Shown here: positions 5,903 through 12,681 of the stretch, in pieces
Layout of the letters: every line of letters starts with the position of its first letter
Position numbering within the stretch: the first letter of the stretch is position 1
Source of the DNA: JAICLV01 sp036380925
GTDB taxonomy: Bacteria > Actinomycetota > Actinomycetes > Acidothermales > Acidothermaceae
Length of the DNA stretch: 14,177 nt
Reading direction: 5' to 3'
Assembly (NCBI GenBank): GCA_036380925.1
Contig: DASVDW010000142.1
Span: 1-14,177 of the forward strand
Made by a program: the position numbers and the translations under genes
The notes under the pieces: model-generated
Told to the model about the DNA's origin: nothing
The model's database searches: none
The model's input: the letters and a program-made list of their open reading frames with translations, nothing else

Positions 5903-7255
5903 GTGCGCGACCTGTCGAAAATCGTCAAGGCGTACGACATTCGCGGGGTTGTCCCTGACGAGTTGGACGACGAGACGGTCCGCGCTGTCGGCGCCGCGTT
6001 CGCGCGTTTCACCAAAGCGCCGTCCCTTGTCGTCGCGCATGACATGCGCGAGTCGTCCGGACCGTTTTCCCGCGCGTTCGCGGAGGGCGCCAACAGCCAA
6101 GGCGCCGACGTCGTGCTCGCGGGCTTGGCCAGCACCGACATGCTGTATTTCGCGGCCGGCTTCCTCGACATGCCCGGCGCCATGTTCACCGCCAGTCACA
6201 ATCCGGCGAGGTACAACGGCATCAAGCTGTGCCTGGCCGGCGCCAAACCGGTCGGCCAAGAGACCGGGCTGATGGAGATTCGCGACCTCGCGCAAAATGG
6301 CGTGCCGACCTACGACGGCGCGTGGGGCAAGGTCACCGAGCGCGACCTCGTCGGCGACTACGCGAGCTACCTGCGCCGACTGGTCGATCTGTCGCAGATC
6401 CGGCCGCTGAAGGTCGTCGTCGACGCCGGCAACGGCATGGCCGGCTACACCGTGCCGCACGTGCTCAAGGAGCTTCCCCTCGACGTCGTCCCGATGTATT
6501 TCGAGCTCGACGGCAACTTCCCCAACCACGAGGCCAATCCCATCGACCCGAAGAACCTGGTTGATTTGCAGGCGAAAGTGCGGGAGACCGGGGCCGACAT
6601 CGGCCTCGCCTTCGACGGTGACGCCGACCGCTGCTTCGTCATCGACGAGCGCGGCGAGATCGTGCCGCCGTCCGCGGTGACCGCTCTGGTGGCGGTGCGC
6701 GAACTCGCGAAAACGCCTGGCGCGAGCGTCATCTACAACCTGATCACGTCGAAAGCGGTGCCCGAGATCGTCCGCGAGCACGGCGGCACGCCGGTGCGCA
6801 GCCGGGTGGGCCACTCGTTCATCAAGGCCACCATGGGTGAGACGAACGCGATATTCGGTGGCGAGCACTCCGCGCACTATTACTTCCGCGACTTCTGGCG
6901 GGCTGACTCGGGCATGCTCGCCGCGCTGCACGTGCTCGCTGCGCTCGGCGAGACACCAACCGGCACAACGCTTTCGCAGCTGCTGTCGCAGTACACCCGC
7001 TACGTCGCCTCGGGTGAGATCAACTCGACGGTCGACGACCAAGCCGCGGTGAGCGCGAAGGTGCGCGCGACGTACTCGGCGCGGCCGGACGTCGAGATCG
7101 ACGAGCTCGACGGTTTGACCGTCACGGCCCCGACCTGGTGGTTCAACCTGCGGCCGTCGAACACCGAGCCGCTGTTGCGGCTCAACGTCGAGGCGGACGA
7201 CAAGCAGACCCTCGACCGCGTTCGCGACGAGGTGCTGTCGTTGGTGCGCGGCTAA
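5903..7255 (+). CDS. manB: Phosphomannomutase / phosphoglucomutase
   Basis: This 450-residue alpha-D-phosphohexomutase interconverts mannose-6-phosphate and mannose-1-phosphate in the cytoplasm, the step before GDP-mannose. All family sites are present: phosphoserine loop TASHNP (96-101, Ser98), metal loop DGDADR (238-243), sugar-binding GGEHSAH (319-325) and phosphate-binding RPSNTEP (417-423). The length is normal for the PMM/PGM family. GTG 5903 is preceded by GGGGAGG (5888-5894) at 8 nt, and the N-terminus SKIVKAYDIRG is typical, which fixes the start. Trm112 follows after 9 nt, so it heads an operon. The symbol varies between species (manB, pmmA); some activity on glucose phosphates is possible for this family. 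Confidence 0.95.
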   Translation: MRDLSKIVKAYDIRGVVPDELDDETVRAVGAAFARFTKAPSLVVAHDMRESSGPFSRAFAEGANSQGADVVLAGLASTDMLYFAAGFLDMPGAMFTASHNPARYNGIKLCLAGAKPVGQETGLMEIRDLAQNGVPTYDGAWGKVTERDLVGDYASYLRRLVDLSQIRPLKVVVDAGNGMAGYTVPHVLKELPLDVVPMYFELDGNFPNHEANPIDPKNLVDLQAKVRETGADIGLAFDGDADRCFVIDERGEIVPPSAVTALVAVRELAKTPGASVIYNLITSKAVPEIVREHGGTPVRSRVGHSFIKATMGETNAIFGGEHSAHYYFRDFWRADSGMLAALHVLAALGETPTGTTLSQLLSQYTRYVASGEINSTVDDQAAVSAKVRATYSARPDVEIDELDGLTVTAPTWWFNLRPSNTEPLLRLNVEADDKQTLDRVRDEVLSLVRG

Positions 7256-7264
7256 GGGCGCGCC

Positions 7265-7495
7265 ATGAATCTCGACCCGTCGTTGCTGGAGATTTTGGCT
7301 TGCCCGGCGTGCCGCTCGCCGCTTCGCGTCGAACGGCTTCCCGACCACCCGCAAGACGCCGATCCCGAAGAGCTGGTGTGCTCGAACGCCGATTGCCGAC
7401 GCGCGTATCCGGTGCACGACGACATCCCGGTGCTGCTTGTCGACGACGCGCGGGTGCTGTCGCCGGAGGCGCACGCCGCCTTGCCCGGCCGATGA
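7265..7495 (+). CDS. Trm112-like / UPF0434 zinc-binding protein
   Basis: This 76-residue protein has the Trm112 pattern: LLEILACPACRSPL (7-20) with C13 and C16, a second pair C39 and C44, and AYPVHDDIPVLLVDDAR (47-63), matching the YPI.DGIPVML core of the family. Trm112 proteins in eukaryotes and archaea activate methyltransferases; bacterial homologues are small, often uncharacterised proteins, and in actinobacteria they commonly lie in the phosphomannomutase operon. ATG 7265 is 9 nt after the manB stop, with only a weak AAGGG before it, so translation probably depends on coupling. SIS follows after 13 nt. Confidence 0.9.
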   Translation: MNLDPSLLEILACPACRSPLRVERLPDHPQDADPEELVCSNADCRRAYPVHDDIPVLLVDDARVLSPEAHAALPGR

Positions 7496-7508
7496 AGTCG
7501 GCGCCCTG

Positions 7509-8681
7509 ATGGACCTGCAACTCGACGAGCAACTGCTCGACGACGCCGACGCGCTTGCCGCCGCCGACCTCGCGGCGATGTTGCGCACCGTCGCCGGGTC
7601 CGGCGCGCAGGTGCGAGAGGCGGCCACGATGGCCGCGGAGGCCGGCGTTGAGTCGCTCGCCGAGGACCGCCCGCGCGCGGTCGTGTTGTCGGCGGTCGGG
7701 TCGAGCGCGGCCGCCTGCGAACTGTTGCGCGCGCTGGTCGCCGACGACGTGCCGTTGCCGCTGGTGGAGGCGTCCGGGCCGAGCCTGCCGCGTTGGGTCG
7801 GGCCGCTCGACCTGGTCATCGGCGTTTCCCGGTCTGGCACCGCCCGGCCCACGCTCGAGGCGATATCGGAGGCCGGCCGGCGCGGTTGCCGCATCGTCAC
7901 GATCTGCGGCGCGATGTCGCCGCTCGCCGCCTTGTCGGATCGGATGCGCGGCGTGCAGATCGGCGTCGACCGCGCGCACCGGCACACTCGCGCCAGCCTG
8001 TGGTCGCTCGCGGTGCCGCTGCTCGCCGTTGCCGACGCGCTAGGTCTTGCCGCCGCGCCGGCGAGCGAGATGACGCTGGCCGCCGACCGGCTCGACCTGG
8101 TGGCGGAGACGTGCCGGCCCAGCAGCGAGTCCTTCGTCAACCCGGCGAAGAAGCTTGCCGTCGAGATCGCCGGAAACCTGCCGGTCGTCTGGGGCGCGGG
8201 CCCGTTGTGCCGCACGGCGGCGAAGCGGTTCGCTCGCCAGCTGCACGCCAACGCCAAGTACCCGGCCCTTGACGGTGGCTTGCAGGAGGCCGCGCACGGC
8301 ACCATCGCGCTTTTCGACGGACCGTTCGCGGCGCCCGCGTCGACGGACGTCTTCCACGACCCGTTTGAAGACGAGACGCCGCAGTCGCTTCCCTTGCGCG
8401 TCGTGCTGATGCGCGACTCCGACGAGACCGACGGCGAGGCGGCGCTGCGGGTGGCCGCGAGCCGGCTCGCGCAGGAGCGCGGCGTGCGCACCAGCGAGAT
8501 CGCCGCCGACAGCGGCCGCCCGCTGGAGCGGTTGGCGCAACTCGTCGCGGTCGGTGACTTCGCGAGCGTCTATCTCGCGCTCGGCATGAGGCTCGACCCG
8601 TCGCCCACCCGCGCCGTGCTCGAGATGAAAGAGCGGTTGGACGACGAGCGGCGACGACGTCCGGGCTTGGAAAACGCGTGA
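7509..8681 (+). CDS. SIS-domain protein, phosphosugar isomerase-like
   Basis: From ATG 7509 the protein has 390 residues. An N-terminal SIS domain holds the phosphate-binding SAVGSSAAA (61-69) and SRSGTARPTLEAI (107-119) loops. A second half with VVWGAGPL (227-233), RFARQLHANAKYPA (240-253) and LQEAAHGTI (258-266) resembles the bacterial phosphoglucose/phosphomannose isomerase C-terminal domain (PF10432). It matches the mycobacterial protein next to phosphomannomutase (I believe Rv3256c). By family it could isomerise hexose-6-phosphates, but I cannot show the isomerase catalytic residues, so a binding or regulatory role is possible. The open frame extends to 7437, inside Trm112; ATG 7509 is preferred because it leaves Trm112 intact and gives the expected N-terminus. 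Its TGA overlaps the transporter's GTG by 4 nt. Confidence 0.88.
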   Translation: MDLQLDEQLLDDADALAAADLAAMLRTVAGSGAQVREAATMAAEAGVESLAEDRPRAVVLSAVGSSAAACELLRALVADDVPLPLVEASGPSLPRWVGPLDLVIGVSRSGTARPTLEAISEAGRRGCRIVTICGAMSPLAALSDRMRGVQIGVDRAHRHTRASLWSLAVPLLAVADALGLAAAPASEMTLAADRLDLVAETCRPSSESFVNPAKKLAVEIAGNLPVVWGAGPLCRTAAKRFARQLHANAKYPALDGGLQEAAHGTIALFDGPFAAPASTDVFHDPFEDETPQSLPLRVVLMRDSDETDGEAALRVAASRLAQERGVRTSEIAADSGRPLERLAQLVAVGDFASVYLALGMRLDPSPTRAVLEMKERLDDERRRRPGLENA

Positions 8682-9601
8682 GCGAGCACGGCAGCAGGAA
8701 GGCGATCCTGGCTGCCCTGGCGGCGAACTTTGGCATCGCGATCACCAAGTTCATCGCGTTCCTCGTGACCGGGTCGTCGTCGATGCTCGCGGAGTCGGTG
8801 CACTCCGTCGCTGACACCGGCAATCAGGCGTTGCTCCTCTTAGGGGGCCGCCGAGCGCGGCGCGAGCGCGACCCCTCGCATCCCTTCGGCTACGGGCGGG
8901 AGCGCTACTTCTACGCGTTCTTGGTCGCGCTCGTGTTGTTCAGCGCCGGCGGGATCTTCGCGCTGTTCGAAGGTGTCGAGAAATTGCGCCACCCGCACGA
9001 CGTCGAGGACGCGTGGGTGGCCATCGGTGTGCTGTTGGTCGCCATGGTGATGGAGTCGCTGTCGCTTCGCACCGCGCACGCGGAGTCGAAGCCGCTGAAG
9101 GGCTCGGCCTCCTGGATTCACTTCATCCGGCGGACGAAGAACCCCGAACTCCCCGTCGTGCTGCTCGAGGACACCGCGGCGTTGAGCGGCCTGGTGCTCG
9201 CGCTGTTCGGCGTGTGCATGGCGTTCGCCACCGGCGACGGCCGATGGGACGGCGTCGGCACGCTCGGCATCGGCCTGTTGCTGGTCTTGGTCGCGGTCAC
9301 CTTGGCGGTCGAGATGAAGAGCCTGCTCATCGGGGAGGCCGCGTCGGCGGATATGGAGCGGGCGATCGTCGCCGCCTTGCTTGACGGGCCGGAGGTCGAC
9401 CGGGTGATTCACCTGCGCACGATGCACCTCGGCCCCGAGGAGTTGCTGGTCGCCGCGAAAATCGCGGTCGCGCACGACAACACCGCCGACATGGTGGCGA
9501 AAGGCATCGACGCCGCCGAGCGCCGGGTGCGTGCCGCGGTCGGGCTTCAGGCCGTCATCTACCTGGAGCCCGACCTGGATCGCGGCAGCGCGCACGTGTG
9601 A
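8678..9601 (+). CDS. CDF-family cation (zinc-type) transporter, ZnT9/SLC30A9-like
   Basis: This 307-residue membrane protein has six hydrophobic helices (about 9-31, 34-54, 77-99, 113-129, 159-182, 194-214) followed by a cytoplasmic domain. The helix-2 site AESVHSVADTGNQ keeps H42 and D46 (HxxxD), and HPFGYGRERY (68-77) is the usual loop before helix 3. Helix 5 has VVLLEDTAALSG (160-171) with E164 and D165 instead of the usual HxxxD, which together with RRTKNPE (151-157) points to the ZnT9 subgroup. CDF proteins export Zn, Fe, Mn or Co by proton antiport; the metal cannot be read here. GTG 8678 overlaps the SIS stop (GTGA), indicating coupling. The reading frame ends inside a strong terminator hairpin. 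Confidence 0.9.
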   Translation: MSEHGSRKAILAALAANFGIAITKFIAFLVTGSSSMLAESVHSVADTGNQALLLLGGRRARRERDPSHPFGYGRERYFYAFLVALVLFSAGGIFALFEGVEKLRHPHDVEDAWVAIGVLLVAMVMESLSLRTAHAESKPLKGSASWIHFIRRTKNPELPVVLLEDTAALSGLVLALFGVCMAFATGDGRWDGVGTLGIGLLLVLVAVTLAVEMKSLLIGEAASADMERAIVAALLDGPEVDRVIHLRTMHLGPEELLVAAKIAVAHDNTADMVAKGIDAAERRVRAAVGLQAVIYLEPDLDRGSAHV

Positions 9602-9613
9602 CGTGCGCCTGCC
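9584..9613. terminator. Two-way terminator hairpin overlapping the transporter stop codon
   Basis: GCGCACGT (9590-9597) and ACGTGCGC (9601-9608) pair perfectly around the loop GTG, and GGCAG (9584-9588) pairs with CTGCC (9609-9613) past one bulged C (9589): 13 bp in all. There is no T-tract on either side, as often in high-GC actinobacteria. The hairpin contains the transporter stop TGA (9599-9601) and abuts the convergent cupin stop (9614-9616), so it could end both transcripts. Confidence 0.72.
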
Positions 9614-10117
9614 TCACAGCGGATTGAGTCGGTAGCGGTCGATGACGTCCGGAAGCCACTCGGGCCGGTCGAAGCTAAGCCCGTAGCGAGCGGCGATCTC
9701 GCCGACGGCGGCCGGCTCGGGCCGGCCCTGCGACGTCAGCTCGACGACCTCCCGGAAGAACCCTTCGAAGCCACCTGGGCTGATGATCTCGATCATCCGA
9801 GCCGGCGTCGTGCCCGCGTTCCACATCGTGTGCAGCTCACCGCGGGGCTTGGTGATGTAGCCGCCGGCGCCAAGCACCGCCTCGCGCTCGCCGGAGCGGA
9901 AACCGATCTCTCCCTCGGTGACGATCGAGAACTCGTCCTCGCGGGTGTGCAGATGCGGCGGCACGAGCGCGCCGACGGGGAAGGGGTGCTCGACGACCGA
10001 CAGCACCCCGCCGGTGTCGGCGCTCCACAGTTTGAAGACGACGCCGATCGTGCCGAGATTGCCGGCCAGGCCCTGGCCCGGCTGGACCACGGTCAACGGC
10101 GGTGCGGTCGCGCCCAT
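9614..10117 (-). CDS. Single-domain cupin protein
   Basis: From ATG 10117 the protein has 167 residues. Both cupin motifs are intact: motif 1 GALVPPHLHTREDEFSIVTEG (49-69) with H55, H57 and E62, and motif 2 GGYITKPRGELH (85-96) with H96, a likely mononuclear metal site. A C-terminal helical extension (115-167) follows. Small cupins of this type include dioxygenases, isomerases and sugar- or quercetin-handling enzymes; the substrate cannot be told. The open frame extends to 10204, but AAGGAGGT at 10122-10129 lies 4 nt before ATG 10117 and fixes the start. It diverges from a TetR gene, the usual arrangement for a regulator and its target. It is convergent with the CDF transporter across a shared hairpin. 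Confidence 0.88.
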   Translation of the reverse strand: MGATAPPLTVVQPGQGLAGNLGTIGVVFKLWSADTGGVLSVVEHPFPVGALVPPHLHTREDEFSIVTEGEIGFRSGEREAVLGAGGYITKPRGELHTMWNAGTTPARMIEIISPGGFEGFFREVVELTSQGRPEPAAVGEIAARYGLSFDRPEWLPDVIDRYRLNPL

Positions 10118-10121
10118 CACG

Positions 10122-10129
10122 ACCTCCTT
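10122..10129 (-). promoter_or_regulatory. Shine-Dalgarno AAGGAGGT of the cupin gene
   Basis: A full-consensus ribosome-binding site 4 nt before ATG 10117 on the minus strand. It rules out the longer start at 10204, and is the strongest in the window, suggesting high expression when derepressed. Confidence 0.85.
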
Positions 10130-10160
10130 GGATTTGGCGATACAGTCGTGTTCTGTGAAA

Positions 10161-10189
10161 TGGGTACGCCGCTTCGAGGCCGGTGTCAA
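10161..10189 (-). promoter_or_regulatory. Promoter of the cupin gene
   Basis: On the minus strand a perfect -35 TTGACA (10184-10189) is followed after 17 nt by TACCCA (10161-10166) as -10. The -35 and spacing are ideal and the -10 is weak. Transcription would start near 10154, giving a leader of about 37 nt with the Shine-Dalgarno. Confidence 0.55.
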
Positions 10190-10192
10190 TAG

Positions 10193-10804
10193 TTGAGTGA
10201 ACACTCGCGTTCAGCGAAATCGCGTGTCTACCAGATGCGGGAGCGGGCGCGGCAGGTCGACGACACCCGCAACCGCATCGTCGCGGCCACCGTGCGGCTT
10301 CATGAGACGGTCGGCCCGGCGGCGACCACGGTCGCCGGGATCGCCGCCGAGGCGGGCGTCACCCGGCTGACGGTGTACCGGCATTTCCCGGAGGAGGAGA
10401 GCCTCTTTTACGCGTGCTCGCAGCATTGGCGGGCGCGCCAGGCGCCGCCCGATCCGAATGTTTGGGCCGAGACGGGCGAGCTGTCGGCGCGACTGCGCGT
10501 CGGATTCGCCGACGTCTACCGGTTCTATCGAGCCGGCCAGTCGATGCTGACGATGATCTATCGCGACCTGGAGCTGCTGCCCGCGCCGTTGCGGCAAAGC
10601 ATTCTCGCGCGCGAGGACGCCTGGTGCGACGCGCTGGTCGCCGGCAGCCGCAGTCGGCGGCTGCGCGCCGCCGTCGGGCACGGTCTCGCGTTTTCGACGT
10701 GGCAGTCGCTTTGCGTACGCCAGGCGTTGTCGGATCGGGAGGCGGTTGGCCTGATGTGCGATTTTGTGTTGGTCGCCGGTCGGCCGCGTCGTCGTCCGAC
10801 CTGA
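10193..10804 (+). CDS. TetR/AcrR-family transcriptional regulator
   Basis: From TTG 10193 the protein has 203 residues. The N-terminal DNA-binding domain includes DTRNRIVAATVRLHE (24-38) and the helix-turn-helix TTVAGIAAEAGVTRLTVYRHF (45-65), a textbook TetR motif; the C-terminal ligand domain (about 75-195) is all-helical and matches no specific effector class I recognise. TTG is chosen because RVYQMRERARQVDDTR (11-26) resembles the N-terminal arm of related regulators; ATG 10235 would lose part of it and also lacks a clear ribosome-binding site. No Shine-Dalgarno precedes TTG, and the start lies within the inverted repeats, consistent with a leaderless, self-repressed transcript. It diverges from the cupin gene, its most likely target. 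The last codons run into a 15-bp tandem repeat. Confidence 0.88.
   Translation: MSEHSRSAKSRVYQMRERARQVDDTRNRIVAATVRLHETVGPAATTVAGIAAEAGVTRLTVYRHFPEEESLFYACSQHWRARQAPPDPNVWAETGELSARLRVGFADVYRFYRAGQSMLTMIYRDLELLPAPLRQSILAREDAWCDALVAGSRSRRLRAAVGHGLAFSTWQSLCVRQALSDREAVGLMCDFVLVAGRPRRRPT
10195..10213. promoter_or_regulatory. Candidate TetR operator: two overlapping inverted repeats
   Basis: GAGTG-AA-CACTC (10195-10206) and TGAAC-N6-GTTCA (10198-10213) overlap. They lie just upstream of the cupin -35 box and across the first codons of the TetR gene, so a bound regulator could repress both. A GTGTTC half-site on the other side of the cupin promoter (10148-10153) mirrors GAACAC at 10199-10204. Operator function is inferred. 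Confidence 0.45.
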
Positions 10805-10838
10805 GCGCGTCCGACCTGAGCGCGTCCGACCTGAGCGC
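10794..10838. repeat. Three perfect 15-bp tandem repeats between TetR and hydrolase stops
   Basis: GTCCGACCTGAGCGC occurs three times without a mismatch (10794-10808, 10809-10823, 10824-10838). The first copy holds the TetR stop TGA (10802-10804), and the array ends one base before the hydrolase stop (10840-10842). It fills the 35-bp convergent gap. A short 4-bp CTGA/TCAG hairpin is possible at its end, but there is no proper terminator. Confidence 0.9.
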
Positions 10839-10839
10839 G

Positions 10840-12531
10840 TCAGCCGAGCCAAGCGCGTAGCGCCGCGGTCGCGCGAGCGCAGCCGACGTCCGCCGGCGGT
10901 TCGCTGCGCAGCCGCAGCGGTGGCGCCTGCCACGCCGAGCTCGCGGCGGTGGCGAACTTCTCGATGGTGTTGTTGCCGCGCCCGAAGCTGCCCGCGCCGA
11001 GCAGGTAGCGGGCGACGTCGTACCGCACATCCGGATTCGCGAGCAGGGTCCCGTGCAATGCGGTGACCGTCTTGTGCGGAATGACCGACAGCGTGCGCGG
11101 TGGGACGCCCACCGCGTCGGCGAGCGGCAGCACCGCGAACTGCTTCACCCCGGCCACCGGGCAGCCAAAGACTTGGTTCAATGCGTCCGCGTGCGTCCCG
11201 AGCGATTGGATGAACGGGCTGTCGGCGGAGACGTGCAGCGGGGTGAGCGCGTTCGTGGCGTTGGCGATGCCGCGCAGCTCCCAGCCGGCGCCAAGACCCG
11301 GACCCTTTTGTCCGGGCGCCGGGTAACTGCCGCGCGCCGGCCGCACCAACGGGCTGAGCAAGACGACGTGGTCGACCGGCGGGTTGGGCGTTGTCAGCAG
11401 GTAGATCGTCGCCAGCAGGGAGCCTTCGCTCTCACCGACGATGTCGATGTGGTGACCGCTTTGCGCGGCCAGTCGATGCACCTGGGCCCGGAACTTCTCC
11501 AGCAGCACCGGCAGCGGTTGCTGCGTCGCCGCCGCGCTGTAGGCCAGCGGCTTGCCGTGCTTCGTCAGGCCGCGGTAGGAGAACTCCCGGGCCGAAAAGC
11601 CGGGGCCGAGGCTCGGCGCGTCGCCGTCCCAGTGCACGCCGTATCCGCTCACCAACAACACGTGGCGTTGGGGCTGCTGCGCGGCTTGCACGATCGTGTG
11701 GCGCGCGGGCGGCGGTCCCACCGCCGAACTCGGCGGGGTGGCCGCCGCGGTCACACCGAGCACGGTCACCCCGACCACGCCGGCCAGCCCGAGCGGGCTG
11801 ACCGGCGCGAGCCGCAGTCGGGCCGGCCTGGCCAGCGCGTGGACGAAGCCTCGCCAGGCCCACGCGTCGGCCAGGCCGGCGACGACCGCGATCGTCGGCG
11901 CCCACCCTCTCGGCGCCGACACCATGACCGACCCCGCCACCGTGAGCTCGACGTAGCTCAGCAGCACCCAGCCCATCGAGCGCAGCCGCGGGTGTCGCAA
12001 CCACCAGCAGTCGACCGGCCCGTGGTGAACGAAGATCGCGATGCCGAGGGCCGCCGGGATCGCGGCCAGCCACAGGTCGGAGATCGGGGCGAGCGAGAAC
12101 GCGACGAGCAAGCTGGCGCAAGGGCTCAACAGCAGCGCGGCGACCGCGGTGGAGGAGATTCCGCGGGTGAGCGCCTTGCGCCACGACAGCGGATCGGCGG
12201 TGCGCGGCCAGGTGGCCTTCACCATGGCGGCGGTGAGCACGCCCCGCGCCGCGACGAGCAGGGTCGCCCCGCCGACCAGCGTCGGCCAGCTCCCTGCGTA
12301 CGCGAGCAGCCAGCGCTCATCGTGGAAAACGCCCCACGGCGCTGGGGCGGCGACCTGCGGCGCCAGCGCGAGGGCGGAGCCGGCGCCCACGCGCAGCAGC
12401 GCGAGCGTCTCGAGCGCGACGAGCCCGACACACAACACCGCCAGCCGAGCGAACGCGGGCAACGCCGCGAACGGCGTCGCGAGGTGCGCGAGCGTCGTCC
12501 GGGGGGCAAACTCCCGGCGGGCGAGGGCCAT
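10840..12531 (-). CDS. Polytopic membrane protein fused to an alpha/beta hydrolase
   Basis: The 563-residue protein starts at ATG 12531. About six or seven hydrophobic helices (near 27-46, 84-104, 128-149, 153-169, 187-204, 211-226, 247-263) precede a soluble domain from about 275. This domain begins HVLLVSGYG (290-298) and has a nucleophile elbow HIDIVGESEGS (361-371) with Ser368 in GxSxG, then HVVLLSPL (388-395). H486 or H493 and D472 are candidate triad partners. The fold suggests a lipase/esterase/thioesterase, probably outside the membrane, where envelope lipids or acylated glycans could be substrates (inference). I know no named family with this arrangement. No Shine-Dalgarno precedes ATG. 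It is convergent with TetR and divergent from ahcY, and shares no operon. The hydrolase call is strong, the function unknown. Confidence 0.8.
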   Translation of the reverse strand: MALARREFAPRTTLAHLATPFAALPAFARLAVLCVGLVALETLALLRVGAGSALALAPQVAAPAPWGVFHDERWLLAYAGSWPTLVGGATLLVAARGVLTAAMVKATWPRTADPLSWRKALTRGISSTAVAALLLSPCASLLVAFSLAPISDLWLAAIPAALGIAIFVHHGPVDCWWLRHPRLRSMGWVLLSYVELTVAGSVMVSAPRGWAPTIAVVAGLADAWAWRGFVHALARPARLRLAPVSPLGLAGVVGVTVLGVTAAATPPSSAVGPPPARHTIVQAAQQPQRHVLLVSGYGVHWDGDAPSLGPGFSAREFSYRGLTKHGKPLAYSAAATQQPLPVLLEKFRAQVHRLAAQSGHHIDIVGESEGSLLATIYLLTTPNPPVDHVVLLSPLVRPARGSYPAPGQKGPGLGAGWELRGIANATNALTPLHVSADSPFIQSLGTHADALNQVFGCPVAGVKQFAVLPLADAVGVPPRTLSVIPHKTVTALHGTLLANPDVRYDVARYLLGAGSFGRGNNTIEKFATAASSAWQAPPLRLRSEPPADVGCARATAALRAWLG

Positions 12532-12537
12532 GGATGG

Positions 12538-12555
12538 CGGTTACCCGGCTAACCG
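12538..12555. promoter_or_regulatory. Inverted repeat CGGTTA-N6-TAACCG before the hydrolase gene
   Basis: Perfect 6-bp arms (12538-12543, 12550-12555) lie 7 nt upstream of the hydrolase start codon, around the predicted transcription start. It may be an operator or a leader hairpin; no regulator is assigned. Confidence 0.45.
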
Positions 12556-12558
12556 GAA

Positions 12559-12587
12559 GTTATGACGAGACAATCACGAAAAGATAA
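12559..12587 (-). promoter_or_regulatory. Candidate hydrolase promoter
   Basis: In the AT-rich patch of the divergent region, minus-strand TTATCT (12582-12587) and CATAAC (12559-12564) are 17 nt apart. The -10 matches TATAAT at four positions, the -35 is poor. The start would be close to 12552, inside the inverted repeat. Confidence 0.35.
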
Positions 12588-12613
12588 CGGGATGATCACG
12601 GCGGTTGCCCGCA

Positions 12614-12640
12614 CGGACGTCCGGGCGCGCCCCGTATCCT
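12614..12640 (+). promoter_or_regulatory. ahcY promoter region: -10 box with palindrome at -35
   Basis: TATCCT (12635-12640) is a plausible -10, giving a start near 12647 and a leader of about 40 nt. The position of the -35 box is occupied by the perfect 10-bp palindrome CGGACGTCCG (12614-12623) instead of a consensus hexamer, suggesting a bound regulator. No SAH riboswitch is recognisable in the leader. Confidence 0.4.
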
Positions 12641-12677
12641 CATGCTGAACGATCGAAGCCGACTCGCCCAACCGCAC

Positions 12678-12681
12678 GGAG
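12678..12681 (+). promoter_or_regulatory. Shine-Dalgarno GGAG of ahcY
   Basis: GGAG lies 7 nt before ATG 12689 and supports this start over the longer open frame beginning at 12605, which would include the promoter. Confidence 0.65.

Noticed and set aside
5879..8491. Very long open frame on the minus strand (870 codons)
   Set aside because: It lies opposite manB, Trm112 and SIS, whose motifs are intact; its translation is low-complexity with no recognisable domain. Long antisense frames are expected in DNA with this codon bias.
10118..10204. Longer cupin start at 10204
   Set aside because: The perfect Shine-Dalgarno directly before ATG 10117 would be inside the coding sequence, and the extension overlaps the divergent TetR start.
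11053..12552. Plus-strand open frame of about 500 codons opposite the hydrolase
   Set aside because: Composed of repetitive Arg/Gly/Gln-rich sequence; the minus-strand frame has membrane helices and a GESEGS motif.
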